Assembly (NCBI GenBank): GCA_001579985.1
Contig: LRSR01008305.1
Location: forward strand, 1 to 38,329
Reading direction: 5' to 3'
DNA: 38,329 nt
Origin: Hypsibius dujardini
Taxonomy: Eukaryota; Tardigrada; Eutardigrada; Parachela; Hypsibiidae
Under the pieces are notes generated by a model that saw only the letters and a list, made by a program, of their open reading frames with translations, had not been told where the DNA came from and ran no database searches. This document shows positions 11,180-24,900 of this stretch, in pieces. How positions within the stretch are numbered: the first letter of the stretch is position 1; every line of letters begins with the position of its first letter. The translations under genes and the position numbers were made by a program.

Positions 11180-13023
11180 TGAAAATGGAGCTCAGAGTTC
11201 TTGACATGGAGTTAGCGCTTCCTGATTTCACGCGCAATTAAAATGAAATCTCATGTGTGGAACATTTACAAAAAAGGAACAGGAATAGGAATAGGAACAG
11301 CAAGAGCGGAAGGCGTGTGTGTTAATCAGCACAACCTGAACACTGAGATATCGGAAAAATTAACGAGGATAGGCAAAATCTCACCAAAGAGGTTCAGTTT
11401 TAAGGAAGGTGCCTTGAGAAGAATAAAATAATACATGTCAGCAGAAATATTTAATGATTCTAGCAGTACCCTTACTACAAATAGTAATATCAGTAGTGCC
11501 CCACAGGGAGTGGAGCTTCCAAGGTCGGACTTTGCCTATGCTTCCCATTGGTGTGCGCACTCTGAATGAACAGTAATAAGTGACAGGACTCACGGCTCGT
11601 GAGTGATGAGGTAGACCGTCGTTCGCTTCCTGTAAAATGTGATTTCCACCAAAACGGCTCTCGAACACGGGCGCTCCTGTGCCAGGTCTTACATGCGACA
11701 TGCATTCCGATTACGGATATGCTGCGGGTAGTAGTAATTGTACAGTAGCAGTGCTGTATATCGGTACATACGTCCTTCAGGGTAGGTCAATAAAAACATG
11801 ACCAACGCTACATTAGTGCGCTTTTTACTAACGGTTTCCTCTAATCGATACACTTGAAAACACACCCAGCCACTTTGTGATCAACGAAAGCAGCCTGCCT
11901 GTCTATCCCCACACACACACACGGCGGCGGACAACCTGCTCCCCCATCCCTCCAGCCTTCATTATGGATTCTTTTCCCCGGCATCGCCGACAGCGTCGCG
12001 TAACAGCGACACAGGCATCGTTTGCTTCCCGGTCCCGCCTCCATCATACCCTGCCTGCCTCGCTCATTTTTAACTACAAACCTTAATATGTAGGACAGGT
12101 ACCGGCAGTACCTATTCACACCCATGTGCGCAAGGTACCGCATGCACGAACCCTGTGTGTGTGTCGGTCTGTGTCTGTGTCTGTGTCTGTGTCTGTGTCT
12201 GTGTCTGTGTGTATGTGTGGTAATCTGGAACCCGGCTCTGGGGGAACAGACACAGACAGGTAACACACGACGAGTGTTGAACAACACACAGCCAGACACA
12301 CACTGCCGTTACCGCTCTCTCCGGGTTTACTCTAACGATTGACAGGGAATACTGTATACTGTAATATAATATACTGGAACATACTGTACCACCCATCCAC
12401 ACACACACACACACACAAGTGAGCCGGAGAGACCGTTTTTCGCACGATGAGAAAAATTATCCATTGTAAGGTCTAGAGGCACCTATACCAGCAACCCATC
12501 TCCACCTTTTTTTATCCTGGCGTGCGCGCACCCTCAAGGGTCTCTCACCGGATCGCCTCTGCCTTTGACGAGATCACGGACTCTCTCCGCCAAAGGTCAT
12601 GCTTTTGTTGAGACGGCTCTCTCCGTCGTGGGATTACTTTTCGCCGGCCACGTAATACACATCGCCAAGCGACGGAGAAATCATCCCGATGAGGAAGGAG
12701 CAACTGCTTTTTAATTGCAATTTTCGTCAAACCACTTTCTTCAAATTGTGTATTCTCGTCGGCCAATTCCTTCGATGATTCCATGCGGTATTCGTGCGAG
12801 ACAATTGAGCCCCGGCAATACACTCAAGAGTTCCTCTAGAATCACCAATTATAGTATAATTGTCTCACCAATTCTTCGGTCGTATTTCACCTCTGATCTC
12901 GCTCTTCCCATCGCAACGAAAATGCTTCGCACAACACTTCCGGTGATTCAGCTGCAGTTTTCCCGTTGCTTTCCACTCTCGCATCTCCAGAGTTTTTAGT
13001 GCAGACTACGTATACCGTACAAG
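11180..13023. other. Gap between the Kazal and ankyrin genes
   Basis: Possible polyadenylation signals for the Kazal gene are AATTAAA near 11236 and AATAAAATAA near 11424. A TGTGTC/GTGT microsatellite lies at 12153-12218 and CA runs at 11910-11921 and 12401-12416. The promoter and 5' UTR of the ankyrin gene must lie at the right end; no TATA box is obvious there. No other gene is supported. Confidence 0.55.
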
Positions 13024-14131
13024 ATGGGAGACAAGGCTCAACAGAAGGGCTATATCAGCCTGCTCATGCTAGCGTGTCAACAGGGCAACATCCATCAGAT
13101 TCAGGATCTCATTGCGAAAACTGTAAGCCGAACTGAGGGTGAATTTTTTTTTAATTTTTCTTAAATTTTTTTAAAATTAAATTTTATATTTAAAAATTTA
13201 AAAATTTAAAAATTTAAAATTTAAAAAAATTCTTTAAATTTAATTTGTTTTTCTTATTGAGCGTTCATTCGGTCTGAATTGTCATTAATTGTAATTAGGA
13301 GTTGGAGAATAGTACGGCCCCGACGAACGTCCTCGCGGTCGACCAGACCGGACGGACCGCTCTGCATTACTGCGCCGAGTACTCCCGCTTCGACTGCGCG
13401 GACTTTCTGCTGAGTAACATCCCGGAAGGAGACGTGAAGAAGTTGATTGATATCGCCGATCACGAAGGCTTTACCGCCCTGCTAATTGCCGTGATAAATG
13501 GCAACGGGCCGCTCCTGGCCCTGCTCATGGAGCAGGGCGCTGATATTAATGCTCAAGACAAAGAACTTCACACGCCGGTTCACTGGGCGACAGGTAAGAA
13601 CCTTTTTTCACGTCTCCGTGGCGCAAGGACAGATGACACATGCGAAACGAAACTTTCACATCCGTCACAGCAATGCGCCCGGTAAAGTATAAAAGTCTTT
13701 GACTTCTGTTAGAGCTCTCGGATTAAAGATCCTTTTCTGCAAATGTCTTTTACTTTTTACTTTCTTTTTATTTTATTCCTATTATAATTTGTTTTACTTC
13801 GCTACTTGTGTCTGTACTCAGGCAAGTTACTAGTCTGCATTTTTAATTGCCTTTTTCGAAATTCCAATCAGTTTCATTTCCAACCGATCGATTGCAGCCT
13901 GGAATAAAAATATTGGCCAGCTCCAAAAACATGGGAAGATATTTAATTTTCTTGAATTTTTTCTTGCATTTTGTTTGATTCCGATCGGTCTGATAGATTT
14001 TTTTAAGCGAGTGCGGCTGTTGAGAGAAATATCAGCCACTATGAAACACACAGACTCCTCCGTTGCCCCCTATGTGAGGGTGCTTGCAGGATGCTTAAAT
14101 TGCAATGCCTCAAATATTTGACTGTCTGGCA

Positions 14132-14163
<32 letters not shown>

Positions 14164-15442
14164 GTTAATTCAGCCACGTCTTCAGGCGAGCCTTTGCCAG
14201 AGAGGGATTTTCATTACATCCACCCCCTTGTTTGTTTATTAGTCTGCGGGCATTATAATTGTCTGGATCTGCTGCTGGACCGGAAAGCGGAGGCCTCCAC
14301 GCCTGACATCCACGGAGCCTACCCCATCCATTATGCCGCTCAAATGAGTACCGCTTCGCCCGGGGGGTCCGCTACCATTACCCGCGCCAATTCGACTGCC
14401 TCACCGTCCTCGCCGGGACTGCGTCCGCAGCAGGTCGCCACACCGCCAAACCAGGGATTTCGCTTTCTGCAGCGGCTAATTGAGTATGGCGTCCCCGTCA
14501 GTCCGTTAGACCTCGATCGCAGGCAACCGCTTCTTTGGGCTGCAAGTTCCGGTGAGTATCTGTGTGTGTCTATATACATATATATATACATACATTTATA
14601 TATATATATATATACGTTTTATGCTCGTAGTTTTTATCAATAAATCGCCAATCAGTTTTGCCAATTTATTACCAAAATATTCCAGGTGCTCGGGACGCTT
14701 GTGCGTTGCTGGTGAAGTCGGGATCTGATGCTGAATTGGGTGATAAAGACGGGCTCACCGCCCTCCATTGTGCTGGTAACACGACAGACAAAACATGCGA
14801 TTATTTTTAAGCTAAGTGTCGATTTCTTTTCGTGTAGCAAGTAGAGGACATTTGGAGTGTCTGAAGGTCTTAATTGAGGACTGGAACGCCCGAGTGGACG
14901 TCAAGGATAAGCACGAGTGCACTCCGATGATGTATGCCGCGACGCTGGGATTCATCGACTGCATTCGTTATCTGCACACTTGTGGGGCGGAGAAGAACCA
15001 TCAAGATCGCAAGGGTCGCAGGTAATGGTACTGGCTCGACATATCTCTGCAGATTCCCTATAGACCGGAAGGGGTGTATGATGTTTGGCTGATTTGGTTA
15101 CTTATAATCGAATGAGATCTACAGTATATGACGTCTTTTTCGTTAATAATTAACAGTGCCGCGCATTTGGCCGCATCGAAAGGCCAGACGGAAAGCATCA
15201 TGGAGCTGGAGGACCTCGGTGGGAATATCTGGCTTCGTAACCATCGCGGTGATTTTCCACTTCATGAAGCGGCTCAAGCAGGGTACATTGGTAAGTGCAC
15301 TGGCACTGTCGATTGCGGAATTTAGTAGAATATTAACGACGTTTGTAGGTATTTGTTTACGTTTAGGCTGGGTTTCGTTGAAGTCTGCCTGTCTGTCTAC
15401 CTGTCTGTCTATATGTTTTTCTGTTTGTTTGTCTGTTCATCC

Positions 15443-15485
<43 letters not shown>

Positions 15486-15914
15486 CGTTTGTCTGTCTGT
15501 CCGCCTGTTGTGTACGTCCACTTTTTTCCTTTTATTTTTTTGTGCCGATCTACCTTCTGTGCCTATCTGGACTCTTTGTCTGAGTATCGAAGGTACTCGT
15601 ACAGTACTGTATATGCCTATTTGTAGTATTGTGCCCATATCGTATGATATTTGTCATTATCAATATACTGGTTCCCGCAGTTCGTGTACATTACCTCCAT
15701 TGGGTGCGCTTAAAATTATATATTATGCCGAATCCCAGTGGGCTCTTATGGCTGCAAGAGAGATCTCTGCCAATTTCGGCGTCCGCAATGTTTTTTTCCA
15801 TGCTGTTGTTTCCATCGATCTGGGTTCTCTAAGTGTCTGTCTGTGTCTGTCTGTGTCTGTGTCTGTCTGTGTCTGTGTGTCTATGTCTATGTGTGTGTGT
15901 CTGTGTGTGTGTGT

Positions 15915-15980
<66 letters not shown>

Positions 15981-18900
15981 GATCACCGAAACATAGAGAT
16001 AAATGTTGGTCCTAATGACAAAATTGCGTGCCCGTCACACACCCATACAGGCGTCCTGGAATTTCTCCTTTCACGGAAACCCGACGTCATCAACTCAACC
16101 AATAACGACGGACGCTCCTGCCTGCACATCGCCGCCATGCAGAAGGACTTTGCTCTCTGCCAGTTTCTCGTGGAGAACAAAATCAACGTCAACCTTGTCA
16201 TGCACAATACAAAGGTACACGAATTGTCTGTGTGACGCCTGTCATCGCGATACAACTCAATGTTAATGGGTTAATGGGGGCATTCCGTCTTGCAGAGGCA
16301 ATACTTCACGGCACTAGACTTGTCCAATGCGAAAAACAACATGGAAATGTCACGGTACCTCAAAGCGAACGGCGCCCTGGACGCGCTGACCGTCACCGGC
16401 AAGGCCGTGTCCCGCATTCAAAAGTCCTTTCAACAGTTTTCCAAGGAGAAACGTCCCGCCGCCGAGCCACGCCTCGATCCGAACGGCATTCTGGAGGAGG
16501 CTTTTGAGACGGGCGCTCAGTTGTCGTCGCAGGGCGGCGGGATGTCCCGTCGCGCGAGCCTCCGCAACAACGACGTGGACGAGAAGGGCGACCTGGAGGA
16601 TGAGCTGGTGATGCTGGAGACGGACTCCTCGTACATGCCGCATCTGCCGCGGGAAGTGGCGTCCAGTCCGACCGACATCCCGACGCATCTCGAGCAGGAA
16701 CGTCGGTCGGATTACGACCGCATTATGGACGCCTCGGTGCTGGGCGGGCTTAATCCGCAGTTCAATGCGAGTTATGGCTTTCCGGCGAGCCAGACGGAGG
16801 GTCGCCGACGTCACAGCAATACTGAGCCGCTGTTTTCCATTCCCGCCGCAGCTGAGGTAAAATAATCCCCCAGTAAATTAAGGATCATCCACACGTGCCT
16901 CAATACTTGGTGGCAGATGTCTCAAGAAACAGACAGACAGTTCTATACATGTTTATGTAGGATTATCTTTGAGCGACCTAATTTTGTTTATATATACCCA
17001 GAATATTCACGATATCTAATTCTTCCCTAATATTCTATGAAAATAATTCAGATTCCTTAATGAAATCTTTTCAGTCAGAAAAGAACGGCAATAATGTACC
17101 TACAGATCCGTAGCGCATTAGTTTCCAAAAAAATTCTGATTTCCTAAAATTTTAGTATTTGACAGATTTATATTTGCTTTGAACCATGTATTTCCGAGGT
17201 CAATGTTGCCTTATTCCTTCAACCTCAATCTGGTATTTAAAGACAGGTACGATATTCAAACATAGCTCTGCCCCCTCAATTCAGTCGTTATGTTTTGTAG
17301 ATTTCAAATTAAATTCTGAATGGAATTTTTACTGAAAGCATCGTGCTAAGCCATGCCTATTTAAATAAAAATAATATGACTATGTTTTCATTGGGATTGT
17401 GTTCCAGCGTAATAACGGTGTAAGTATATACGTATATTGTTTATATATATATAAACCTGTATATATATATACTGTATATACGTGTACTGCACCATGCGGT
17501 ATCATGCGTCAGCTAAGCTCGCTGATTTCGATAGGGATGGCATCAAATGACAAAAAGCTACAGTTTTGATTTGATTTGATTTTGAAAGTCATTTGATCAT
17601 TTGATTTCTTATCACTCCTTCTTGCCACGAAAATTTGATTTGATTTGATTTGATTTGATTTGACTTGATTTAATTTGATTTGAATTTGACATTTGACATT
17701 TGATGTCATCCCTAGATTTCGAAATGTCTGTCACAATTTTAAGTTGCTGCTGATCCAATTTTTTACACCCTTGCCCTTGCAGGACCGCTTATTATATGTA
17801 CATATAATCCTACTTCTTATTGTCTACGGTTATCCGTCTGGATGGCCATCATGTTCGGCGTCCACATTTAATCTATTTTATTGTTTTGCCTATCCGCCTG
17901 CGCCGTATTTAATTTAATTTACTTAGGTTAATTTAATTGAAACAACCTTTAAAATCGACCTCTTTATTTGTTTAAGAAGGAAGAGACGTCAGCTGAAGAG
18001 AAATCCCGCTCGGAGCAGTCGCTCAACCTGCAGATTGACGCCCGCAAATCCGTCGATCATTCTCTACTACGGCAGCAGTCTGCTGGTTTCAGCCCCAAGA
18101 CTCCAGTTTTGAATTTTTTTCCGACCACCCAAGTCAATGGTGTTCCGGAAAATCATCCTCCCACCCGTATCAATTCCGCCAGCCCTTCGCCGAATATGAT
18201 ATCGCGAACCGCCACGCCTGTGTTTGAGATGTCTACACTAGCGTTAAATGAAGATTCAGTGGGCTTCGTCAAAAGCGCGAGCCACCATTCATTGGTCACG
18301 TATGACACAGATTCCGGCTCGGACGACGACATGAAGCATCCCCAGCACCGGTCGCGGTTTATGCGGCAGCTACTCTCGCAGAACGACATGACTTACGGGG
18401 CTTCTGGGTCGAGATACAACCCACAGCTAAAGTAAGTCCAGATTCAGAGGTCCGAATTTTCGGCGAGTCCGGTTTCTGGTATGTCTCTGTTATTCAATGT
18501 CTGTGTCTGTGTCTGTGTCTGTGTCTGTGTCTGTGTCTGTGTCCTGTGTCTGTGTCTGTGTCTGTGTCTGTGTCTGTGTCTGTGTCTGTGTCTTTGTCCT
18601 TGTCCTTGTTTATATCTATGTTTATATTTATGTTGCTTATATCGCGAGGTGAATCCATCTAACAGTGTAATATGTTTTGCAGACGAATGAGCTTTTCACG
18701 TTCCCACAACAGTTTCCTCGTTGAACCAACCCCAGTCAACGGCAGGAGTGCTGTTCCCACTCGCGAGTCAGACATGGATAATCCGTTTGCTGTTCCCAAA
18801 GACGAAACTCTCACCGACCACATGGACAATCCGTTTGCAGTTCCCAGAGATGAAACGCTGACCGACGTGTCTGACGATGAAACCCCTGACTTGGCTCTAC

Positions 18901-21900
18901 CGACTCCGGCGGCTCCCAACCATCCCACTATTAGCGCACCCTCTAGTCTCGATAAGACCACACAAGCGACACAGATGACACCGCGACCGGTTCGGCCGGT
19001 CGCCCACCGTGACTCCGCATCGTCGCCACGCGTCGCGCCGACAAAAGAGCTGGAGACCCAAACAGAACAAGCCACGGTTACGAACGATGAAGCGTCGGAC
19101 TTTCGCAGTAGAAGGTCCTCCAGCTCGATATCGGGAATCCAGACGGACAAGTCGGATTCGCGTCGACCGACGTCTGTCTCGAGCGCTTGGGATTCCAGTC
19201 CGGTGAATGGACCCGTTCTGGCGGAGGGAGTTGGCACGCCGTTGGTCAGGGACCCTGGGATCTCGGCGAGGACGGCAGTGGTTACGGAGTACGGCGGCGT
19301 TCCAAACAGCGCTCGCCGGAGGAACTCGCTGGCTTTGAGTTCGTGGTCCGTTACGGGCGGACTGAAGGAGATGGGGGAGTTGTCTACACAGACACTGCCG
19401 AAGCAGCTTAATGAGACCGGTAAGGGTGTGAGAAATGAAATTTTTTTATTTTAATACAAAAATAAGAACGTTCAACGGTGTTAACGCTTCGGAGTATAGT
19501 GCATAAAACTCGTCCTCGGTCGCCCATATTGGCATCTCACACATTTGACACGAGTATTAGCAAGTATGAGGCCCAGTAATGGAAGATAAAATTTGGGCTG
19601 GCAAGAATCAAAACAATTAATATGATCGTGCTGAAAAACTCCCGAGAAGCTAAATTTAGAGTAAAAAGGTAAAATTATTTTTATAAATTTGTAATTGCAT
19701 TAAACAAATTACAGGAAAAACGTATCTCTATAAATTATGGCCAGATTTACTCTGATGCCGCTGGGGGCGCTGCTGCTGCGGCTGCGGCTTTGGTCTTGTC
19801 CTGAATGAGCTTCTCGGCCTTTCTGAGCAAGGCTTCCGCCTCGACGTACCCGCTGACGCGGATGGCGTCGTTAATTGGCAGCCACCAGGCCGCGTTGTGG
19901 TTCTCCCCCGAGACTTTGATGTTCTTTGCGTTATCCTTGGTCTTGTCGTTGTCCTTGGCTTTCTCACCCGTCACCAGTTCGGCCAGACCGTACCAGATCT
20001 TTTTCACCTCTTTCCGGATGGCATACTGCATCTTGAACGAGAACTCATCGTACACTTTCAGGTCCTTGGCCTCAAGGCCGGTTTCTTTCAGGGTCTGCTG
20101 GAGGGCCGCTGGTCGCTCGGCGTCCGAGTCAGCAATGTAACCTGTAAGACAAATGGAGGAACAAACTGTGACTGACTGACTGACTGACTGACTGACTGAC
20201 TGACTGACTGACTGACTGACTGACTGACTGACTGACTGACTGACTGACTGACTGACTGACTGACTGCCTGACTGACTGACTGACTGACTGACTGCCTGAC
20301 TGACTGATTGACTGAGTGACTGCGGAAAACTGACACCCAGTCACGTTAATCGAAATAAAAAAGGAAATTACATAACACAGAGCCAGATGGGCAGGGTTGT
20401 GAGGTTACCTTTGGGCGGTGTCCAGGTCCTTTCACCATACACTTCCTGCAGTAGAAGGAAGGAGAGTCCTCCGTTTTCGGACCGTCGAAATACAACCAAG
20501 CCAACGGCGCGAGTTCCCAAATGTGCACTTGATGGGACTACGAAATTAGGACCGTCAGGTGTGTCTGTTTGATAGTGGTCTTCAGCTCATCGATGTTTTG
20601 CCAACTTACGGTCTTTCGTTTCCCGCAGGTTCATCTTAGACGAGAGACTCATTATTGCGCTAATCGATGATTATTCCGATATTTGAAATTTAACGGATTA
20701 TAATACAACAAAACTAGGATTGGATGTCAAAAAATGTATCACAGTTATTAAGAACTGAAGAAGAAACGATACAAGTGAGCAGAAGAACTCGGTCCGAGCG
20801 ATCGAGAGCGGAGTGTCAGGGAGAGACGAGAGCGGAGAGTCAGGGAGAGACGAAGTGCCGCCGCTGTCGCAGTGTTTGGTCGAGTTCGAAGAACGTTCTC
20901 TCACCCCAAGGACATACGTCACAGCTGATGACCAAAATAACAACACGGTTCGGGAAGGGATGGGTTGTTTTGCAGGGCTAAATTTAGGTTATGGGAACTC
21001 GTAAATACGACACACTGCATAAACGCAACATTAATATGCTGTCCTTCCCGGTCATACTACATGGTACAATAGTACTAGTACTAGTACGGTTGTATAGTAC
21101 TAGCACTAGTACGGTAGTATAGTACTAGTACTAGTACGGTAGTATAGCACTAGTACGGTAGTATAGTACTAGTACTAGTACGGTAGTCCCCTAGTCCCGT
21201 TCTGTAATCAGTAGTGTTGTTTAATTATATTTTAAATATATTTCAAAGGGTAAAAAATTGGCTTTTGATGTTCGATAAAATATGTTAAACTTACTTAAAT
21301 TTTAGGATGTTTTATTTTAATTTATTTTTAAATGATAAAAGTGTGTTTATTCCTTTTGAAAAACAAGTTTTATTTAAATAAATTTGCTGATATAATTCTG
21401 TTTAATGTTTTAATTAGATTCAAAAACGTTCTGTACACTATACTAATCAGTTCTCTGTCCTGTTTATAGAAGTCCAGACAACTCCGCGGAACATCGAATT
21501 CAACAACGCCCGATCGCCGCTGCTGAGTCGTCGAACCAGAAGTGCATCACAAGAGAGCCAGACCAGTGCGCGGGGACTACTCCTCCAACGGCAGGCCAAC
21601 TTGTCCGGGCTCTTCACGGGCGACAGTCGCGAGCATAAAAACTCTTCCTCCGGGGACATCGAGTCGGCTCGCTTGCTGTCCGCCTACGACGACGACACCC
21701 TGCCGGATAACTTCGTCCCTCCCCTGGGGGCGTTGGTGGAGCGGCGCAAGTCGCGGCTGCGATGGGACGAAACAGCGGGTGTGATGCCGGACGCGGTGAT
21801 GATCAGGAACAGCGGCCGACGGGCGTCCTTCCACGCGGATTCCATCACACCGGAGCATCGAATTACCTTCCACATGCCCTCGACGATGGGCGGGTCGGAG

Positions 21901-24900
21901 GTGCGGTTGAAGGCGTCGGATTCGGTCAACGAGGAGCCGGAGAATGAGGCGGCTGCTGAAGAGGAGGAGGACGCCAAGGTCGACGACAACCGGGTCGGTG
22001 GGGTCAAACTGAGGGATGACAACAGGGGAGATGAACAGGAGGAAGAGGAGGAGGAGGAGCATCACACGGAGATGTATAAAAAGTTTCGTCCACCGACACC
22101 GAGAGTTCCGAGTCTGAAAGAACTCGGCCACACCAGGTCAGTTCAACTTTTGTTTTTTCGAATAAAAATCAGTCTTCAAAGTCAACTAAAATTTATTTAG
22201 TGTATTTACAGTTTTGTTTTGTTTAAGCAACTAAAACTTGTAGTCTAGTTTTAGTCAAAATAAGTTGACTAAATTTAGTTTTTCAGCTTTTCTACTTAAA
22301 GTTTTGGTAACTAAAGTTTTAATTTAACGTTTTAGACAACCGAAAAACTTAAACTTAACAATTTGTCTAGCTTAATTAGATATGGTTTTTAGTTTAGTCT
22401 TGGCATCCCTTGTGGGCACACATTGCCGAATACTAGTCCTACCAACCAGACAGAGTCCTACCAACCAGACAGAGTCCTACCAACCAGACAGAGTCCTACC
22501 AACCGGACAGAAGATATATCTCGTCTATTCTGTATGTGTAATAGACTCGCACTTCTATATGGTAAACACGAACTTATCTGGCATTTCAGTCCGGAAAAGA
22601 AAGCGAAAGTTGCAGCCAAGAAGAAGCCCCCGCCGGTGCCGGTGGTAGCTCGCGTTCGTGACACGACTATGAATAAACGCGCACGAGAGGAGAAGCAGTG
22701 GGAAAAGAAGCAGTGGGAAAAGAAGCAACGGGAAGACAAGCAACGGGAAGACCGGCAACGGGAAGACAAGCAACGGGAAGACCGGCAACGGGAACAGAAA
22801 CAGTTGGACAACAAATGGCGGGAAGATAGAACTGTGGTTAGGACGTCGCCAGATCAAACCGTCCCGGTGGCGCTGAAAAACTTGACCACCACCATGAAAC
22901 GCTTCTCCAACGCTATGGCATTGCCCCATCGAGACAACGGACTGCCAGCTATGCCGGCCAAGTTTATATCGTCCTTCAACAATACAATACTGGATCTCGC
23001 GCCGCGGTCGGTCATCGTGAAGTACCTCGACCAGTTGGATCGGATGTCGAAGAAGGGCACGCGGTATAACGAGCCGGTGGTGTTGAGTCGACTCATTCCG
23101 AAGTATCAGAGAGACATGGAAAGCACCGGACGGCCGAATCCGGCGATACGCGATCGACGAAGTTTGCTGACGGAAATTCGGAGCTTCAATGAATGGGGTC
23201 AATATCTAATCGGTATGTTAGACAACCGCTAATAATAGAATTAGTATATATTTAGTATATATCCCTAATGACATATCGCGTGATTCAATATTGTTTTTAT
23301 ACAAAACGAGATTGTCCATATATTGTAATTATGCATACAATATGCAAGACCCTCCGAGCCGGAAAACAAATATTGTTAACTAAAAAAAGACAGTCCCAGC
23401 TCTGGTCCTAAGATTGTGTGCGCTGTGCACCGCGCGCACCGCTACACCATGTGTAAACTTACTTTTGAGACTAACTTCGCTGATATGCTGCTCCGTCCCC
23501 TCTAGCAGGGAGAAAGTAGGTCACCACTCATTCGACAGAGAATTTCCTCCTCTTTCGTTTTATCATAAAAGATCTGCATTAATTTGGGTTTGTTTACGTT
23601 TTTTTCCATCTTCTCTGGCAAGCACCAAATCGACGCTTTGTCCCTGTGAATCCGCACCAGCTATCGAAAATCGAACAGATCAAAGCTTCTCATCGTTTCC
23701 CAAAGGTGCTCATATGTAATCAAACTTTGAAAATTCTTTGGCCAATCGATTATCTAGAACACATTTTCGTGGAATCCTTGCCAGAAAAAAGATTCACCAG
23801 TTTTCCCAGACCCTCCTGAGAATGAGGAGGTTTGTTTTCATTCACCGTAATGGCTGAACCTCCCGCTTTGTTTTCAAGGCCGATTTTCAACAAAACACTA
23901 AATAGAGCGCTCAAAATGCATTTTTTAGATCAACATATGTCTAGTGTTTACAATGTTACCTTTGACAGCCCTCGCATTGTGAATATTCTTTTCTTTTCCG
24001 GGGATTGATAAACGGCTTTAGACTGGTACGTGCGGTCGTGGCTTAGTGGTTTGGTTGGTTTGACACAGTCTTATTGCATAATCATGCATTTGCTTTAAAA
24101 CAGGTATACTTTGACAGGTGTGTCCTGTTAAAACTGTGCTATTTGAACAAGTAAACTAGACCTTGCAGGAGGTGCACGGATCAATCCCTACCCCAGTCTG
24201 AATTTTTTTCGTCCCAAAAGGATTCCTTCCGAAGGAAATAGCGTTTTTTATTAGAATATGACAAAAAATGTCTGATTCCGGTGTCAAAACCTGTTAAAAA
24301 CGGTTTCGAACTGGTTTAAGGTTTTGGGTACAATTTTGGTACAATTTTGGAACAATCTTTGGATTGGATAAACAATAGGAGCTTCAGGATCGGAACGTAA
24401 GATTGTGCCTAAATTCTACAAGTAATTATTTTTAAATGGTATTCGTTATTAGGGTATGATTAGTTAGTACTTATATATATATAGATAATAAATACATGAT
24501 TTTAAATAATTATTTAATAAATTATATAATATTTATGGTATATATCTGAGAAAGCGCATATAAACTAAATCCACAATTTCTGTGTTTCTTTTACTACACA
24601 GAACAATTGACCAATGCAGTGGCGCCTCTGAACGACCTCATGGTAGACGGGAAGATCAGCACAGAGGGTAGCCGCATCGGCAGCGGCGCTTCAAAAAGCG
24701 GGACGGATAATACCCTGCCCGATATCGATCAGTCTTCCACAACCGGTTCTTCGTCTACCAAGGGTCCGTACGTTCGACCGGATAATTGCTGCAGTTATTT
24801 ACACATACTATATCTGGATTTTCATGATATTCACCAGTTTACAAATGCTTGAAATGTTGCAGGAAGCCCGTTTTTCGGCAGTCCGTTGCGTCCATCCAGC

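Noticed and set aside
20088-20344. Ser/Val/Gln repeat proteins on the minus strand
   Set aside because: They are the ACTG array inside the second intron of the NUDT2-like gene.
20724-21004. Plus-strand frame with ECQGETRAESQGET
   Set aside because: A short GAGAGTCAGGGAGAGAC duplication makes it look repetitive, but there is no splice support and it lies in ankyrin intron 10 upstream of NUDT2.
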